A stretch of 64,000 bases of DNA from assembly GCF_000002425.4 (NCBI RefSeq), contig NC_037270.1:12090698-12154697 (forward strand). The letters run 5' to 3'. The DNA is from Physcomitrium patens (taxonomy: Eukaryota; Streptophyta; Bryopsida; Funariales; Funariaceae). Below, one piece after another: positions 9,656 to 21,369 of this stretch. How positions within the stretch are numbered: the first letter of the stretch is position 1; each line of letters opens with the position of its first letter. A program made the position numbers and the translations under genes. The notes beneath the pieces are model-generated. The model worked only from the letters and a program-made list of their open reading frames with translations, was not told the origin of the DNA and made no database searches.

Positions 9656-10646
9656 TTAATCCTCATCACCATGATCATCAACATCTTTATGCTCTTCATT
9701 GGTGGTCTTAACATTTTTAAAGGCCTTATTTTCTACCTTTTTTGCCTCTTCATCTTTATTTCCACCTTTACATCCATTATTGTCTTCATCTTCTTTTTTC
9801 TTTGCTAAATTTGAAGATGTGTCTACAAATACACTATTACTCCCACTTGGACACATCTCCAAGTACTCATAAGCACTCTTGTGCTCCAAAAATTCAACAT
9901 CATGGCTTTTGATGATCTTTTTGGTCTCCAAACACATGAGCCTATAAGCCTTTGTACTTTTACAATATCCAATAAATACACATTTTAAACTTTTTGTATC
10001 AAATTTTGATCTCATACAATCTGGTGTCTTTACATTTACTATGCATTCAAAAGTCTTCATGTGTGAAATATAAGGTTTTCTCCCACTTCAAGCTTCTTTT
10101 GGAATCATTGATATAAATACACTTGTATGACACCTATTTCTTGGGTACATTGTATTTACCACTACTTCCATCTAAAATTCATGTCTAAGATATTGAGCAT
10201 GTAGCATACTCCTTACCATCTCCACAATAGTTCAATTTACTCTTTCAGCAACCTCATTTTGTTGTAGAGTGTAAGGACTGGAGGTTTTTCTTACAATACC
10301 ATGCATCTTCAAGAAATCATTGAATTGCTTTGATATATACTCACTTCCATTTTTCATATGTAATATCTTGATTTTGCATTCACATTGCTTGTCTACAAGT
10401 GCCTTAAATTCTTTAAACCTTATGAAATACTCTCTTTGCTTTGAAGATAAAAATCCACTTTTTTATTATAAAATCATGAATGAATGTGACAAAGTACTTT
10501 GTATCTTTTTTTGATGGCATCCTCATAAGTCCACAAATATTAGAATAGACTATTTCCAACAACTTAATTGCACATGTTGCAACTCCACTTGAAAATGTAG
10601 CCCTTTGTTGTTTGCCTTGAATATAACCTTCACAAGCAAGTATCAT
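9656..10646 (-). pseudogene. Copia integrase remnant
   Basis: Recognisable stretches are the start of the core (LEIVYSNICGLMRMPS, then YFVTFIHDF, around 10420-10560) and the C-terminal part with CVFIGYCKSTKAYRLM and HDVEFLEH (9880-10000). The last is the classic end of the copia integrase domain, followed by an acidic, low-complexity linker rich in E, D and K. It would insert element DNA into the genome. Decayed. Confidence 0.85.
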
Positions 10647-10834
10647 ACTATTCTTATTGCACTTGACTCACATGATTGTAAAGTGCAAGATGAAGAAGAG
10701 GTTGATAATGGTTATAAGCAATCAAAAAATGAAAAGAATGGATATAATCAATAAGTACATTTTGAAGATTATAGTAATAAGAAAATAGAAGCTTCAAGCC
10801 GTTATACTCAAAAACATTGGGCAAAGACAACTAC

Positions 10835-11306
10835 TGAAGTGTTGGTGAAAGTAGGAGATATAAAAGAACCAATTGTTGCTTTAGTTGATCATGGTTTTGA
10901 AATAAATCTTATGTCTAAGGATCTTTATAAGAAGCAAAAATGGCCAATTGATATCGAACATGGATGGGCAATATAAGCAGCTAATAAATCACGAGGCAAA
11001 TTATATGGAACTTCTCCAGATGTCAAAATTTGGATTGGAGATGTTGCAACAGAACAACATTTCTTTGAACAAGATACATCTTATTTATTGATTTTAGGTC
11101 AACCTTATATTATGGCAACACGGATGGAAACAAAAGTACTTGATGATGGTTCTACTTATGCAAGGATACGTAGTGAAGATGGAAGGAAAATTGTACAATT
11201 TCTAACAATACATCTTAATTATGAACGGAATCAAGATAGGTTGAGGGAGAAACCATTGCCAAGGATTATTGAAGAATTTAAGGATTTTGGAAAAGTACTA
11301 TTATAA
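10835..11306 (+). pseudogene. Protease region, B7
   Basis: VALVDHGFEINLMSKDLYKK carries the aspartic-protease site as DHG, as in the other B copies. It is followed by KWPIDIEHGW, the ILGQPYI motif and a region rich in basic residues. It matures the element polyprotein. The RT frame lies in the -1 register, as in B4 and B6. Confidence 0.8.
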
Positions 11307-11339
11307 AGCAAGATTATAGAGGTATAAAAAAAGAGGTAC

Positions 11340-13195
11340 TCTCACAAAATGAAGGTATCTTTGATGCAAGTTTTATTGGTATTTTTGGAAATAGAAATAT
11401 TATGTATAAGAAAGTTGATGATTTTAAAAGAAAAGAAAAAAAAAAGATTATATAATATTGAAAAGGAATTAGGCAAGTTAGGGATATTAGAAGATGATGA
11501 GAGGATTTTAGATATTTATGAAGAAAATGGATCACAAGATTCTTTGGAATTAATTACATCTATTGGATTAGGAGATGATGATAAGATTGTGGAAATTCAC
11601 TCGAAGGAAGTTTATACTGTACTTGAATCTTTTCAAGCACTAGAAGTTATTATAAAGATAAAATATAAAATAGTAGATAAAAAGATAAAACCTGTTGCCG
11701 GACCTTTATCAAAAGATTCTAAAGAACGAATGGAAGAAGCATCCAAAGAAGAGAATTTAAGAGATCCAAAGAAGATTGGACATCAGTTTACAAAAGAGAC
11801 TTTTGAAGAATTGAAGATTGGATGTGATGGTTCTTTATTTCCAACAGAAATTGTATATTTTAAAAAAATGCTTATAAAAAGAGATAAATCATTTGTCTTT
11901 GGATCTCGTGAAATAGGATGTGTAGATTCTAATGTTGTTGCTCCTATGGTTATCTTTACAGTACCTCATATGCCTTAGAACTTAAGGCCAATTCCCATGC
12001 CAAGGACACATTTACCTAAATTGGTGGAATTATTGAAAGAAAAGATATGAATGAAAATTTTAGAGCCTTCTTTTACTCTATATTCTAGTCATTGGCTTAC
12101 GGTGCCTAAGAAAAATAGATCGTTATATTTTATTTAAGATATGTAGCCAATGAATATAGTAATTATAAGAAATATAGGTATAAGATCTTTAGTAGACGAG
12201 TTTGCAAAAGTATTTACAAGAAGGGCAATTTATTCAATAGGTGATTTATATTTGGGTTATGATCAATTTCAACTTGCGTATGGGAGTAGAGATCTAACAA
12301 CAATGAGAACTCGACTTTGATTATTTAAAATGTGTACTCTCCCTCAAGGTGCTACTAACTCAGTAGCACATATGATGAATGGGATGAACAAGGTATTAAG
12401 AGACTTCATTTTTAAAAAAACTATGCCTTTTTTAGATGATGTTCTTATCAAAGGATGTAAAGAAAGAAAAAAAGATGAAACTTTAGATTAGAGAAGGTGT
12501 CGCAAATACATTGTTGATCATATACAAGATTATGAAAAGATCTTAACTCGACTTGAAGAGGTTTATCTTATATTCTCGGGAGCAAAATCTACATTTGGAG
12601 TGTAAGAAGTTCTTATTATTGGACATTTGTGTGGATTTTATAGAAGAAAGCAAGATCCAAGCAAAGTTGATGCAATTGGAAGGATGAAGGATTTATGTGA
12701 CTCTTTAATAGAAGTATGCAGGTTTTTAGGAGCTTATGTATTTTATCATATATGGATTCTTCATTATGCTCATGTAGCAAATCCATTGTATAAATTATTA
12801 CGTAAGGATTATCGATTTAAATGGAAAAGATAACATACTGAAGTAATGCAGAAGCTAAAGGTGTTATTGATGACACCTCCAATTTTAAAAAGAATTAATT
12901 ATGATTGTAATAAACAAGTAATTCTTAAAGTGGATACTAGTCCTATTGCTATTGGATGGCCTGTGGATCAAGATGATTCAAGTAGAAATAGATTTATAGT
13001 TCGATTTGGAACTAAAGTTTTAAGTACTCGTCAACGTACATATTCGCAAGTCAAAAGAAAACTTTGGGGAGTTGTTTTGGCTATGAAAGTTGAAAGGAAT
13101 TATTTGATTGATGTAGCAGTAGTAATTGAAATAGATTGCTTGCTATTACCTAGAATGATTACTAATTATTCAATGCCAGATATTGCAATATTAAT
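11340..13195 (+). pseudogene. RT and partial RNase H, B7
   Basis: Landmarks of the B-type polymerase are GCVDSNVVAPMVIFTVPH, GATNSVAHMMNGMNKVL and the FLDD active site near 12430. The RNase H start follows (VDTSPIAIGWPV near 12930, YSQVKRKLWGV near 13050). Strongly decayed. Confidence 0.85.
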
Positions 13196-14074
13196 ACAAA
13201 GTACTTAAAAATACTATTTTTAATAATTTCAAGATATTATAAGCACAAAGTCTTTTATTATTTTTTTATTTTTATTTTTTATTTTATTTATTTTATTTTA
13301 TTTTATTTTATTTTTATCTCTAACCCTAGATAGCGAGCTTCGGCAAGCTATAATTCTCAATCTGACTGTTTGATTGTTGTAAACTTCTACTACTAGTATC
13401 TTTACAAGCCTTCTAAATGCTCAAGAAGTTTCAATCTAATCTAACTTATAGGTTGCAAGAAAATGCCATAAATCCACATTGATATATCTTGACCGCTACC
13501 TAGAAGTCCTCGACTATCTACGCCAAAAGTCACCTTATTCTAGCTGATAGATCTCTATATATTACAAAAATCTTAAATAACCTCAATTTGCTAATTTCCA
13601 ATACCTCTTTACACTAATGGTCAAATATCCTCTATCTGTTACGTCAGATTAATACAAACTTTTGCATGCACTCGGCATACTCAATCTTCTAGACACCTCT
13701 AAATTTTAACTACAAAAATTTCTTCAATTTCACAAAATAGTCAAAAGTACTAGCCTTAACTTTATTGCAAAAAAAAAAAACCTTAATCACCAATACAAAC
13801 ACTTACTTTCAACAACGATTGCAAAAGTCCTCCCAAATCCTAAGAAACCCAATTCTACACGTTTCAAAGGAGCTTGAAGCTAGCTCTCTGACTCCAAAAT
13901 CCCAATCTCTGAATGCCCTCTTCCTTTTCCTCTCCTTTCTTTTAACTCCTTGAGGTCTCCTATTCTTCCGCCCTGGACTCCAAATTAAAACAGTAGACCC
14001 GCTTCTATAGAATTCTTGCCTCTAAGAGGATCTATCCACGGAAACGACATTTCTCCGAAATGACATAGAGAACA
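13196..14074 (-). repeat. B5 3' LTR, left part
   Basis: Aligns with 21525-22390 of the B5 5' LTR at roughly 85% identity. A (TTTA/TTTTA)n stretch occupies about 13258-13318. The outer end of the LTR is not present at the junction with B7. The LTR resumes at about 15350 after an insert. Confidence 0.85.
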
Positions 14075-14232
14075 TTGTCGTACTATAAATACTTACAGTA
14101 TGCAAAAATTAGTTAAAACATATTATATATTGATAAATCTAGATGTGTGTTAGAGTGGCTAGTAGATTAAATTAAAAAGAGTTGGTATAAGAAACTTTAC
14201 TTTGTTTCTTTACTTCTTTTGATTTTGACATT

Positions 14233-14270
<38 letters not shown>

Positions 14271-15349
14271 ACCTAAATGTTTAGTATAAAGCCTTGGGAG
14301 AAGGTGGAAACCTAAGGATGAAAATCTAAACTAGTAGGAGGCTAATTGGAAGGGATGAAAGTAAGGCATGGTTGGATGAAGGCAAGGAATGGGAAACTTC
14401 ATCCCTATTGATCGAATACCATGCCCAATTGGCTTTAAGGAGGCTGCCCATGACCTTAAGAAGGGTTTCAGTGACTTCAAAAAGAAGTATTCGGAGATTA
14501 AAAGCTAAGGTTGTAAAGTTTAGGATTTGGGGTGCAATTTGTGTGCAAAAATTAGAGGATTTGGAGTTAAGGTGAAGAAGTTATAGCCGTTTGAAGTTAT
14601 AGTATTTATTTAAGATATATTGTTACTCTTTTGAGGATACGAGGAGTTTTAAAGCAGCGTTTGAAGGTCGGAAGGTGCAACTGAAATGTTGATTTTAAGG
14701 CCTATATTTCTTATGAAAGAATTATTGCTTTTAGAGTTCATATGAAGGAGTTGTAAGGAGTTGAAGACAGTACTTCCAAATCAAAGGCAGTAAGTAAGCG
14801 GATTTGTTTGTAGTAATAGTTGGAGCCATAACTTGAGTTTTTGGATGAATTTTTGGCTCAAACTTTTTGGAGAATGTAAAAGTTTGTGTTAAAAAGCTAT
14901 AAATATAAATTTCGTGGTATTTGAGCTTATATTTTGTGAGATATAAAGAAAATTGTATACAGATGTATGAAGACAAGGGTTTGAAGTGACTATTAGGGTT
15001 TTCAAGATATCTCAAGATCTGTAACAAATTTATAGTTAAAAATTTTTCTAAAAATTAATAAGAATACATCAGTACCTCATGTAAAATTCGAGTTTTTTTG
15101 GACGGTCGGATTAGAAGATATGAGGTACTGAAGTTCAAAAAAATCTCCACACAAGAATAAACAAGGTTTTAGAAGATTTTATCATATTTTGGAAGTTGTA
15201 GGTTACTTGAGGATTGCATATTTGGTGTAATTACTCAGAAAGGAAAAAATTATATATAAATTTAGGGCTTCTCTTATTTTCAAGCTTGATTGAATAATTA
15301 GTGACAGCCAAAAGCCCAGTGTTTTTTTGAGGCAAACTCTCTCTATCTT
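14075..15349. mobile_element. Insert X in B5 LTR, unclassified, possibly a solo LTR
   Basis: This 1.27-kb stretch separates two parts of the B5 3' LTR and is absent from its partner LTR, so it was inserted later. It has no coding potential, an (AT)n microsatellite (14236-14268), TATA-like AAATATAAA (about 14900), and a perfect 12-bp inverted repeat (15069-15080 / 15120-15131). TGTCG near its left end and TGACA at 15302-15306 would suit LTR termini, but no clear target duplication is visible. Confidence 0.5.
14236..14268. repeat. (AT)n microsatellite
   Basis: About 16 consecutive AT units inside insert X. Confidence 0.95.
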
Positions 15350-16102
15350 ATCAATGGAACAGCTTGAAATAGAACCAAAGCCTTTATATTCGGGACTTCA
15401 TTGCGTTGCCCAACCAAGTCAGGTCTCATACTTGGTAAGAGGCTTGTAACAGGACCTAAATTAGATGTCCCCGTAATTAAGTCAAATTGGCCCTTCACAT
15501 CAGACTCACACAAATATTGAATTGGTCTTTTTCCTTTTCTTGACTCATGGTTAGAACGGCTCAGACTCATTCCACTCGATTTATCAGAGAATCTTGAAGA
15601 CCTCAATTTATTCCCTCAATTTTTTCCATGCTTTAGATATGTTGATCCTGATTATTGAAATTCAACGGAGTATTACATTGTTGATAAGTATGCCCCGATT
15701 GCTTGTTATTCTCAAACACTGGCGCATAATTATCACTAACTCTAGAATTGGAACATTCACTAGCATAATCATCAATCTGTCTGCGATGGAAACAACAAAG
15801 TGGTCTTCTTGCATCTCCATAAGGCATATTGGATGTCTCCATCGGTATATACTTATTAGGCTTGTTCCATGTAGGGTTAGAAAATGATCCTGGTTGTCCC
15901 GTTGGTATAAAGGGTACTTGGTTCGATGACGTTGATAGAGCATATGCTCTTATCACGTTCGGTGGTACATTTGCAATGGGGTGACATTAACTAGTCCTTG
16001 AATATTGGCACTGGAATTGGCCACTGTTTTTAACATCCAAGATGACTAAATATTAATAAATCTTTTCTATTTATATTTTTACCATATAGTTGTGTTACAA
16101 TA
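15350..16102 (-). repeat. B5 3' LTR, right part, with gag-derived segment
   Basis: Continuation of the LTR that ends here in GTTGTGTTACAATA, the counterpart of CGTGTTACAACA in younger B LTRs. Most of it (about 15350-16020) is homologous on the minus strand to the gag/pre-protease region of family E at 50860-50950 and 51450-52080, including zinc-knuckle sequence. See the findings. Confidence 0.85.
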
Positions 16103-16104
16103 AG

Positions 16105-16120
16105 ACATCCACCCCCTCTG
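16105..16120 (-). other. Polypurine tract of B5
   Basis: The minus strand reads CAGAGGGGGTGGATG just before the 3' LTR. Confidence 0.65.
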
Positions 16121-16149
16121 AACCTGTACATCCTCTGGTTTGTACCAAT

Positions 16150-17260
16150 CAACTTAGTTATTGTTTGATTTATAATATGTTCTCCAAGTCTTCTTCTAAA
16201 TCTTCTTCATCACTTTTGCTATCCAAGTCAATTTTATCTTCTTGATGACGAATATCTTTATCTTCACCAAGGTCTTCTATATTTATTTCTGTGCATCTTT
16301 GATTAAATATTTTTACTTGCTTTCCTACAATTGGTATTTTTAACCTTGTTCCATCTAACTCTTGTAATGAGTAAGTTGTATTATCATGAATAGTTGTTAC
16401 CATATATGGTCCAAACCATCGCTTAGAAAACTTCCTTAAAGTACAATGTTGATTGTCCAAGCTACTATCATAGAGCAAAAACCAATCACCTTCTTCAATT
16501 GTTTTAGGCCTCAATCGATGCTGCTTATCAAATCGTGCCTTGTTTTATAACCTTGCTCTTTTTAACCTTTCTAATGCTATTTGCACATCTTTCGATTTTT
16601 GCTCTAATTGTTGAATTCTAATTACTAGAAGTTCTTTTCTTGTCAATCCATCTTCCTATGGTAGCACACTCCAAGTAGGTACCTTTTTTTCAATTGGCAT
16701 AATTAGTTTTTGACTTTTTGCATTTTCTTCAAGATTATAAGCAGTAGTCAGTGATAGTTCAATTCCACATCTTTCAAAGAATTCACGAGCTTCTTGTACA
16801 TTTAATTCTCCATAATCTGCAGTGATTTTTCCTACACATCCGTAGCAGCAAATAACATCTTCAAGCAAAAATCTACAAATTCCTTCCGTAGATTTTTTTT
16901 CTCAATGCTCTTCCTTCTACTTGATTTGATAAATCTTCATGAATTAAGATCAAATATCTTATTTGCCATAACCCGATTGGCATAATAATCAAATCAACAA
17001 CCCATTTAAAATGAATAACTAGAGGATATGTAAGATGAAGAACATCTCGATGTCGTATATTAGAATACATTTGATAAATTTCACATGACCCTACAAATAA
17101 GAGCACATCTCGATACATATTTTTCTACCAATACTGTTCCTTAAGCTTAACAAAAGTAGCCCAAATTCCTCTATGTCCTGCCCATAAACTATCATGAAAC
17201 TCTTTTAATAATTTTTATTTTTCTTCGTTGTTGCCTATCACTCTTTGTGGCACTCTAATT
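16150..17260 (-). pseudogene. Integrase, B5
   Basis: The minus strand shows an HHCC-type start (SCEIYQMYSNIRHRD near 17060-17090), core landmarks (KITADYGELNVQEAREFFER near 16790-16830) and a C-terminal part with KRWFGPYMV (GPY/F module, near 16400) and an acidic tail. Broken. Confidence 0.85.
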
Positions 17261-17289
17261 CTTTTCTTTGGTCTCTTCTATAAGAATCC

Positions 17290-18880
17290 TTCTTAAAGCA
17301 AAAATCCATATGTTTTTTTTTTTATTTGTTTAAATTTTTTTATAGACCTATTTTGTTGCTTAGTTAAGGTATTCAAGTAATGACCAATATCCAATAATTC
17401 TCCTTCATAAAATTCTTCAAGAAATAGCTTGTTTTCTTTGTTAAGATTTGATACTGAATAGAATTTTGACCCTACATCATCAATGTCTTCAACCATTTCG
17501 TCTTCTCTTTCATATCTTGTTCGAAATAGCATGTCTGTTACTAAATTGTCTTTTCCAATAACATGCTTAAATTTTGGATTTAATGACTTAATATAAGTAA
17601 TCCATCTTAACATTGAAATATCTGACATTGAATAATTAGTAATCATTTTAAATAATAGCAAGCAATCTATTTCAATTACTACTGCTGCACTAATCAAATA
17701 ATCCCTTTCAGCCTTCATAGCCAAAATAACTCTCTAAAGTTCTCTTTTGACTTGCAAATATGCACGTTCACGAGTACTTAAAATTTTAGCTCCAAATCAA
17801 ATGCAAAACTATTTCCACTTAAATCATCTTGATCTAGAGGCCATCCAATAGCAATAAGATAGTATCTACTTTAAGAATTACTTGTTTATTACAATCATAA
17901 TTAATTCTTCTTAAAATTGGAGGTGTCACCATTAGGACCTTTAGATTCTACATTACTTCAGTATGCTATCTTTGTCATTTAAATCGATAATCCTTACATA
18001 ATAATTCATATAATGGATCTACTACATGAGTATAATGAGGAATCCATATATGATAAAATATACAAGCTCCTAAAAACCTGCATACTTCTATTAAAGAGTC
18101 ACATGAATCCTTCATCCTTCCAATTGCATCAACTTTATTTGGATCTAGATTTCTTCCATAAAACCCACACAAATATCTAATAATAAGAACTTTTTGCACT
18201 CCAAATGTAGATTTTGCTCCTAGAAGTATAAGATGAACCTCTTCAAGTCAAATTAAAATCTTTTCATAATCTTGTATATGATCAACAACATATTTGCGAC
18301 ACTCCTTCTCATCTAAAGTTTCATCTTTTTCTCCTTCTTTATATCCTTTGATAGGAACATCATCTAAAAAAGGCATAGTTTTTTCAGGAATGAAGTCTCT
18401 CAATACCTTGTTCATTCCATTCATCATATGTGCAACTGAGTTAGTAGCACCTTATGGAGGAGTACACATTTTAAGTAATCAAAGTGGGGTTCTCATTGTT
18501 ATTAGATCTCTACTTCCATGTGTAAATTGAAATTGATCATAACTCGAATATAAATCATCTATTGAATAAATTACCCTTCTCGCAAATGCTTCTACAAACT
18601 CGTCTACTAAAGATCCTATATCTACATTTCTTATAGTTATTACATTCATTGGCTGCATATCTTGAATAAAATATAACGATCCATTTTTTTAGGTAGTATA
18701 AACCAAAGACTAGAATATAGAGCAAAAGAAGGCTCTAAAGTTTTCATTTGCATCTTTTCTTTCAATAATTCCACCAATTTAGGTAAATGTGTCCTCGATA
18801 TGGAAATTGGCCTTAAATTCCAAGGCTTATGAGGTACTGTAAAGATAACCATAGGAGCAAAGGCACCTTCATCTCGTGAG
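17290..18880 (-). pseudogene. RT and RNase H, B5
   Basis: RNase H landmarks include AERDYLI, VIEIDCLLL and HVIGKDNLV (17530-17710). RT landmarks include FYGRNLDPNKVDAIGRMK and, further right, VPHKPWNLRPISI and LPKLVELLKEK (18750-18850). Broken in several places; shorter than in B4. Confidence 0.85.
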
Positions 18881-18899
18881 AGTACTTCTTTTTTTATAC

Positions 18900-21369
18900 C
18901 TCCATAATCCTGCTTTATAGTGGTACTTCCTCAAAATCCTTAAATTCTTCAATAATCCTTGGCAATGGTTTCTCCCTCAACCTATCTTGATTCTGTTCAT
19001 GATTAGGAGGTACTGTTAGAAATTATACAGCTTTCCTTCTATCTTCACTATGTATCCTTGCATAAGCAGAACCATCATCAAGTACTTTTGTTTCCATCTG
19101 TGTTGCCGTAATATAAGGTTGACCTAAAATCAATCGATAAGACATATCTTGAACAAAGAAATGTTGTTCTGTCACAACATCTTCAATATGAATTTTGACA
19201 TCTGGACAAGTTCCATATAATTTGCCTCATGATTTATTAGCTACTCGTATTGCCCATCCATGTTCGATATCAATTGGTCATTTTTGCTTCTTATAAAGAT
19301 TCTTAGACCTAAGATTTATTTCAAAACCATAGTCAACTAAAGGAAAAATTAGTTCTTTTATATCTCCTACTTTCACCAATACTTCAGTAGTTATCTTTGT
19401 CCAATATTTTCGAGTATAATGGCTTGAAGCTTCTATTTCCTTATCACTATAATCTCCAAAATGTACTCATTGATTATATCCATTCTTTTCATTTTTTGAT
19501 TGCTTATAACCATTATCAACTTCTTCTTCATCTTTATATAATCATACATCAATAGCATGACTCATTCCAACTTCGTCCATTAATTGCTACTTTTGCTTAA
19601 TACTGTCAATGATAACATCATGAAACTCCTTCTTTGCAATTTCCAAAATCTCTTTCAATGTGAATTCCACCTTAGCATTTAATATACGTTCTTCCAACAT
19701 CCCTTTTAAATTTGCTGTCGCTTTAATATCAAAAAGTAGCTTATAAGCAATTGATTTACTCTTATCTTTTGTCTCTTTTTTTTTTTTTTCTTCTAATGAT
19801 GCTGAAGTATCCTTTATAGGTAATTCTTGTGAAGTCGCCTCACGAACCTTGTCTCCTCGAGTTTACCTCTTAGAATAATTTCCTTCTCTTGTATCATCAA
19901 AATTTTTTCGTCTCTTTTCTTCCATCAAAGCTTCATGTTGGCTCTTAGCAATATATGCATGAATTGAAAGAGACTCAATAGGATCTTTCCAACCTATTGC
20001 ACCTTATATTGCAACTAAAGTCCTCAATAATGCTTTTCGAGGTATTTTTCCTTTTTGCATCATGAAAATGGTAGAAGCCCAAAATTCACTAATTTCCATA
20101 CTTCCGCCAAAGTCATCATCTACTCTAGCACCATAACTTGTACTCTCTCATGTTGCTATTCCATGTTCTATTAATTAATCTTGAACCAAAGCTTTTATAC
20201 CTCCTCTGCCAAAATTGGTTTGAAAGAGATCCTCTGTATTCTTTAATGTAATCTTTCCATCTTTCTAGCAAATAATTCCTTGCTGTATCATATTATTAAA
20301 TTCATTACAATCCTTCTTAGTATATGAAGCGTCATCACACTAGATACATCTTTGTACATACTTTTGTTTTAAAACATTCTTTAAATTATTTGTAGAAGTA
20401 TTTTCTTCAAGTCTTACGAATTTGATTTGAAGATCTCGCATTCCATGTATAATTTCTTCAATTTCCATCTCTCGTTTCTTCGATAAAGATGTTGAAGGTT
20501 GAACAATAGACATTATTGGTCATGTTGTATATACTAGAGTTTTAGGTGCTTGTACTGCTTTTGGAATATTTTTCCTATTCTTTCTCATTTTTATTTTTAC
20601 AAGCAAACCCACCGCATTTTCAACATTTTTCCACTTTGTTGTCAATCCTTCATCTTCTTCTTTATCTTCAAGAAGCAACTCCAATTTTCTTTGTAATTCT
20701 CCATCAACAGCTTGAAGAAATAATTCAACCTTGTTCGGCTCTAATGTCAATTTTTCTACCTTTGATAATTGAGAATAATACCTTTTAAATTCCCTTAGTA
20801 GCTCTGTTGCTTACAAATTCTTATTAGGCCGCTCAATCCATTCTAGAAATACTTTTTTAGTAATACGATCTGTGTCCTTCAAGAAATATTCATCTTTTAA
20901 TGCATGTAAAAAAATCTCCCATGAATTTCCATAATACTCCATAATTGAGGTAATATGTTCTCTTATTTTTGGTATTATGGCTAGTCCAAATAATTCAACC
21001 ATCTTCTTTTCAAAAATTTGATTTAATTCTATTTTCCAAATATAATATCTTAAATACTTTGAAATATCCCTTCCATCAAATTGGTCAATTTTATTGACCA
21101 CTGCTTACAAAGCTTTGGTTGCTAAAGCTTATTTGCGAACATTGCTTTGTTGTTGCTGCATAGATAATGATAAGGCTTGAAACATACTAGCAATGGATGG
21201 ATCCATGTATATACCTTATCCTTTAGAAGAAACTCTACTAGAAGCTCCACTTGAAGGTCCTCCCAAAGATCCTTCAAAATTTTTATTCTTGTTCTTCATA
21301 AAATAAAAATAAAAATAAACAAAATCTAATACCTTTCACCTCAAGCTTTCATGTCTGGTTCACCACTTA
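18900..21369 (-). pseudogene. Gag and protease region, B5
   Basis: It aligns collinearly with 35618-38060 of B4. Gag landmarks are VNKIDQFDGRDISKYLRYY (about 21050-21100) and LEPNKVELFLQAVDGELQ (20690-20750); the protease region lies around 18950-19400. Gag would form the particle shell, protease matures it. Decayed. Confidence 0.8.
21349..21366 (-). other. Candidate primer binding site, B5
   Basis: The minus strand reads TGGTGAACCAGACATG just inside the 5' LTR, equivalent to TGGTGAACCCGACGTG in B4 and B6. I cannot name the tRNA with confidence. Confidence 0.6.

Larger units (their letters stand above)
7680..10655 (-). mobile_element. G: Ty1/copia remnant (fossil)
   Basis: On the minus strand, from right to left: integrase (10646 to 9656), N-terminal RT (9457 to about 9060), an RNase H C-terminal segment followed by non-coding LTR-like sequence (about 9055 to 8560), then central and C-terminal RT (8556 to about 7680). 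The integrase-before-RT order defines Ty1/copia. The RNase H segment lying between two RT blocks shows that pieces of two copies, or a rearranged copy, are joined. No intact LTR pair is seen. It is old and broken in many places. Confidence 0.85.
10661..13195 (+). mobile_element. B7: internal fragment of Ty3 family B (fossil)
   Basis: It follows B6 (60090-62640) collinearly: end of gag-protease (to 11306), RT (about 11340-12830) and the first part of RNase H (12846-13195). Gag N-terminus, integrase and LTRs are absent. It is more AT-rich and diverged than B4 or B6, with many breaks. On the left it touches the copia remnant, on the right the LTR of B5, which has the opposite orientation. Confidence 0.9.

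Noticed and set aside
15594-15956. Open frames with zinc-knuckle-like sequence in the B5 LTR as a gag gene of B
   Set aside because: The sequence lies in the LTR and derives from family E gag; the real B gag is at 19640-21369.
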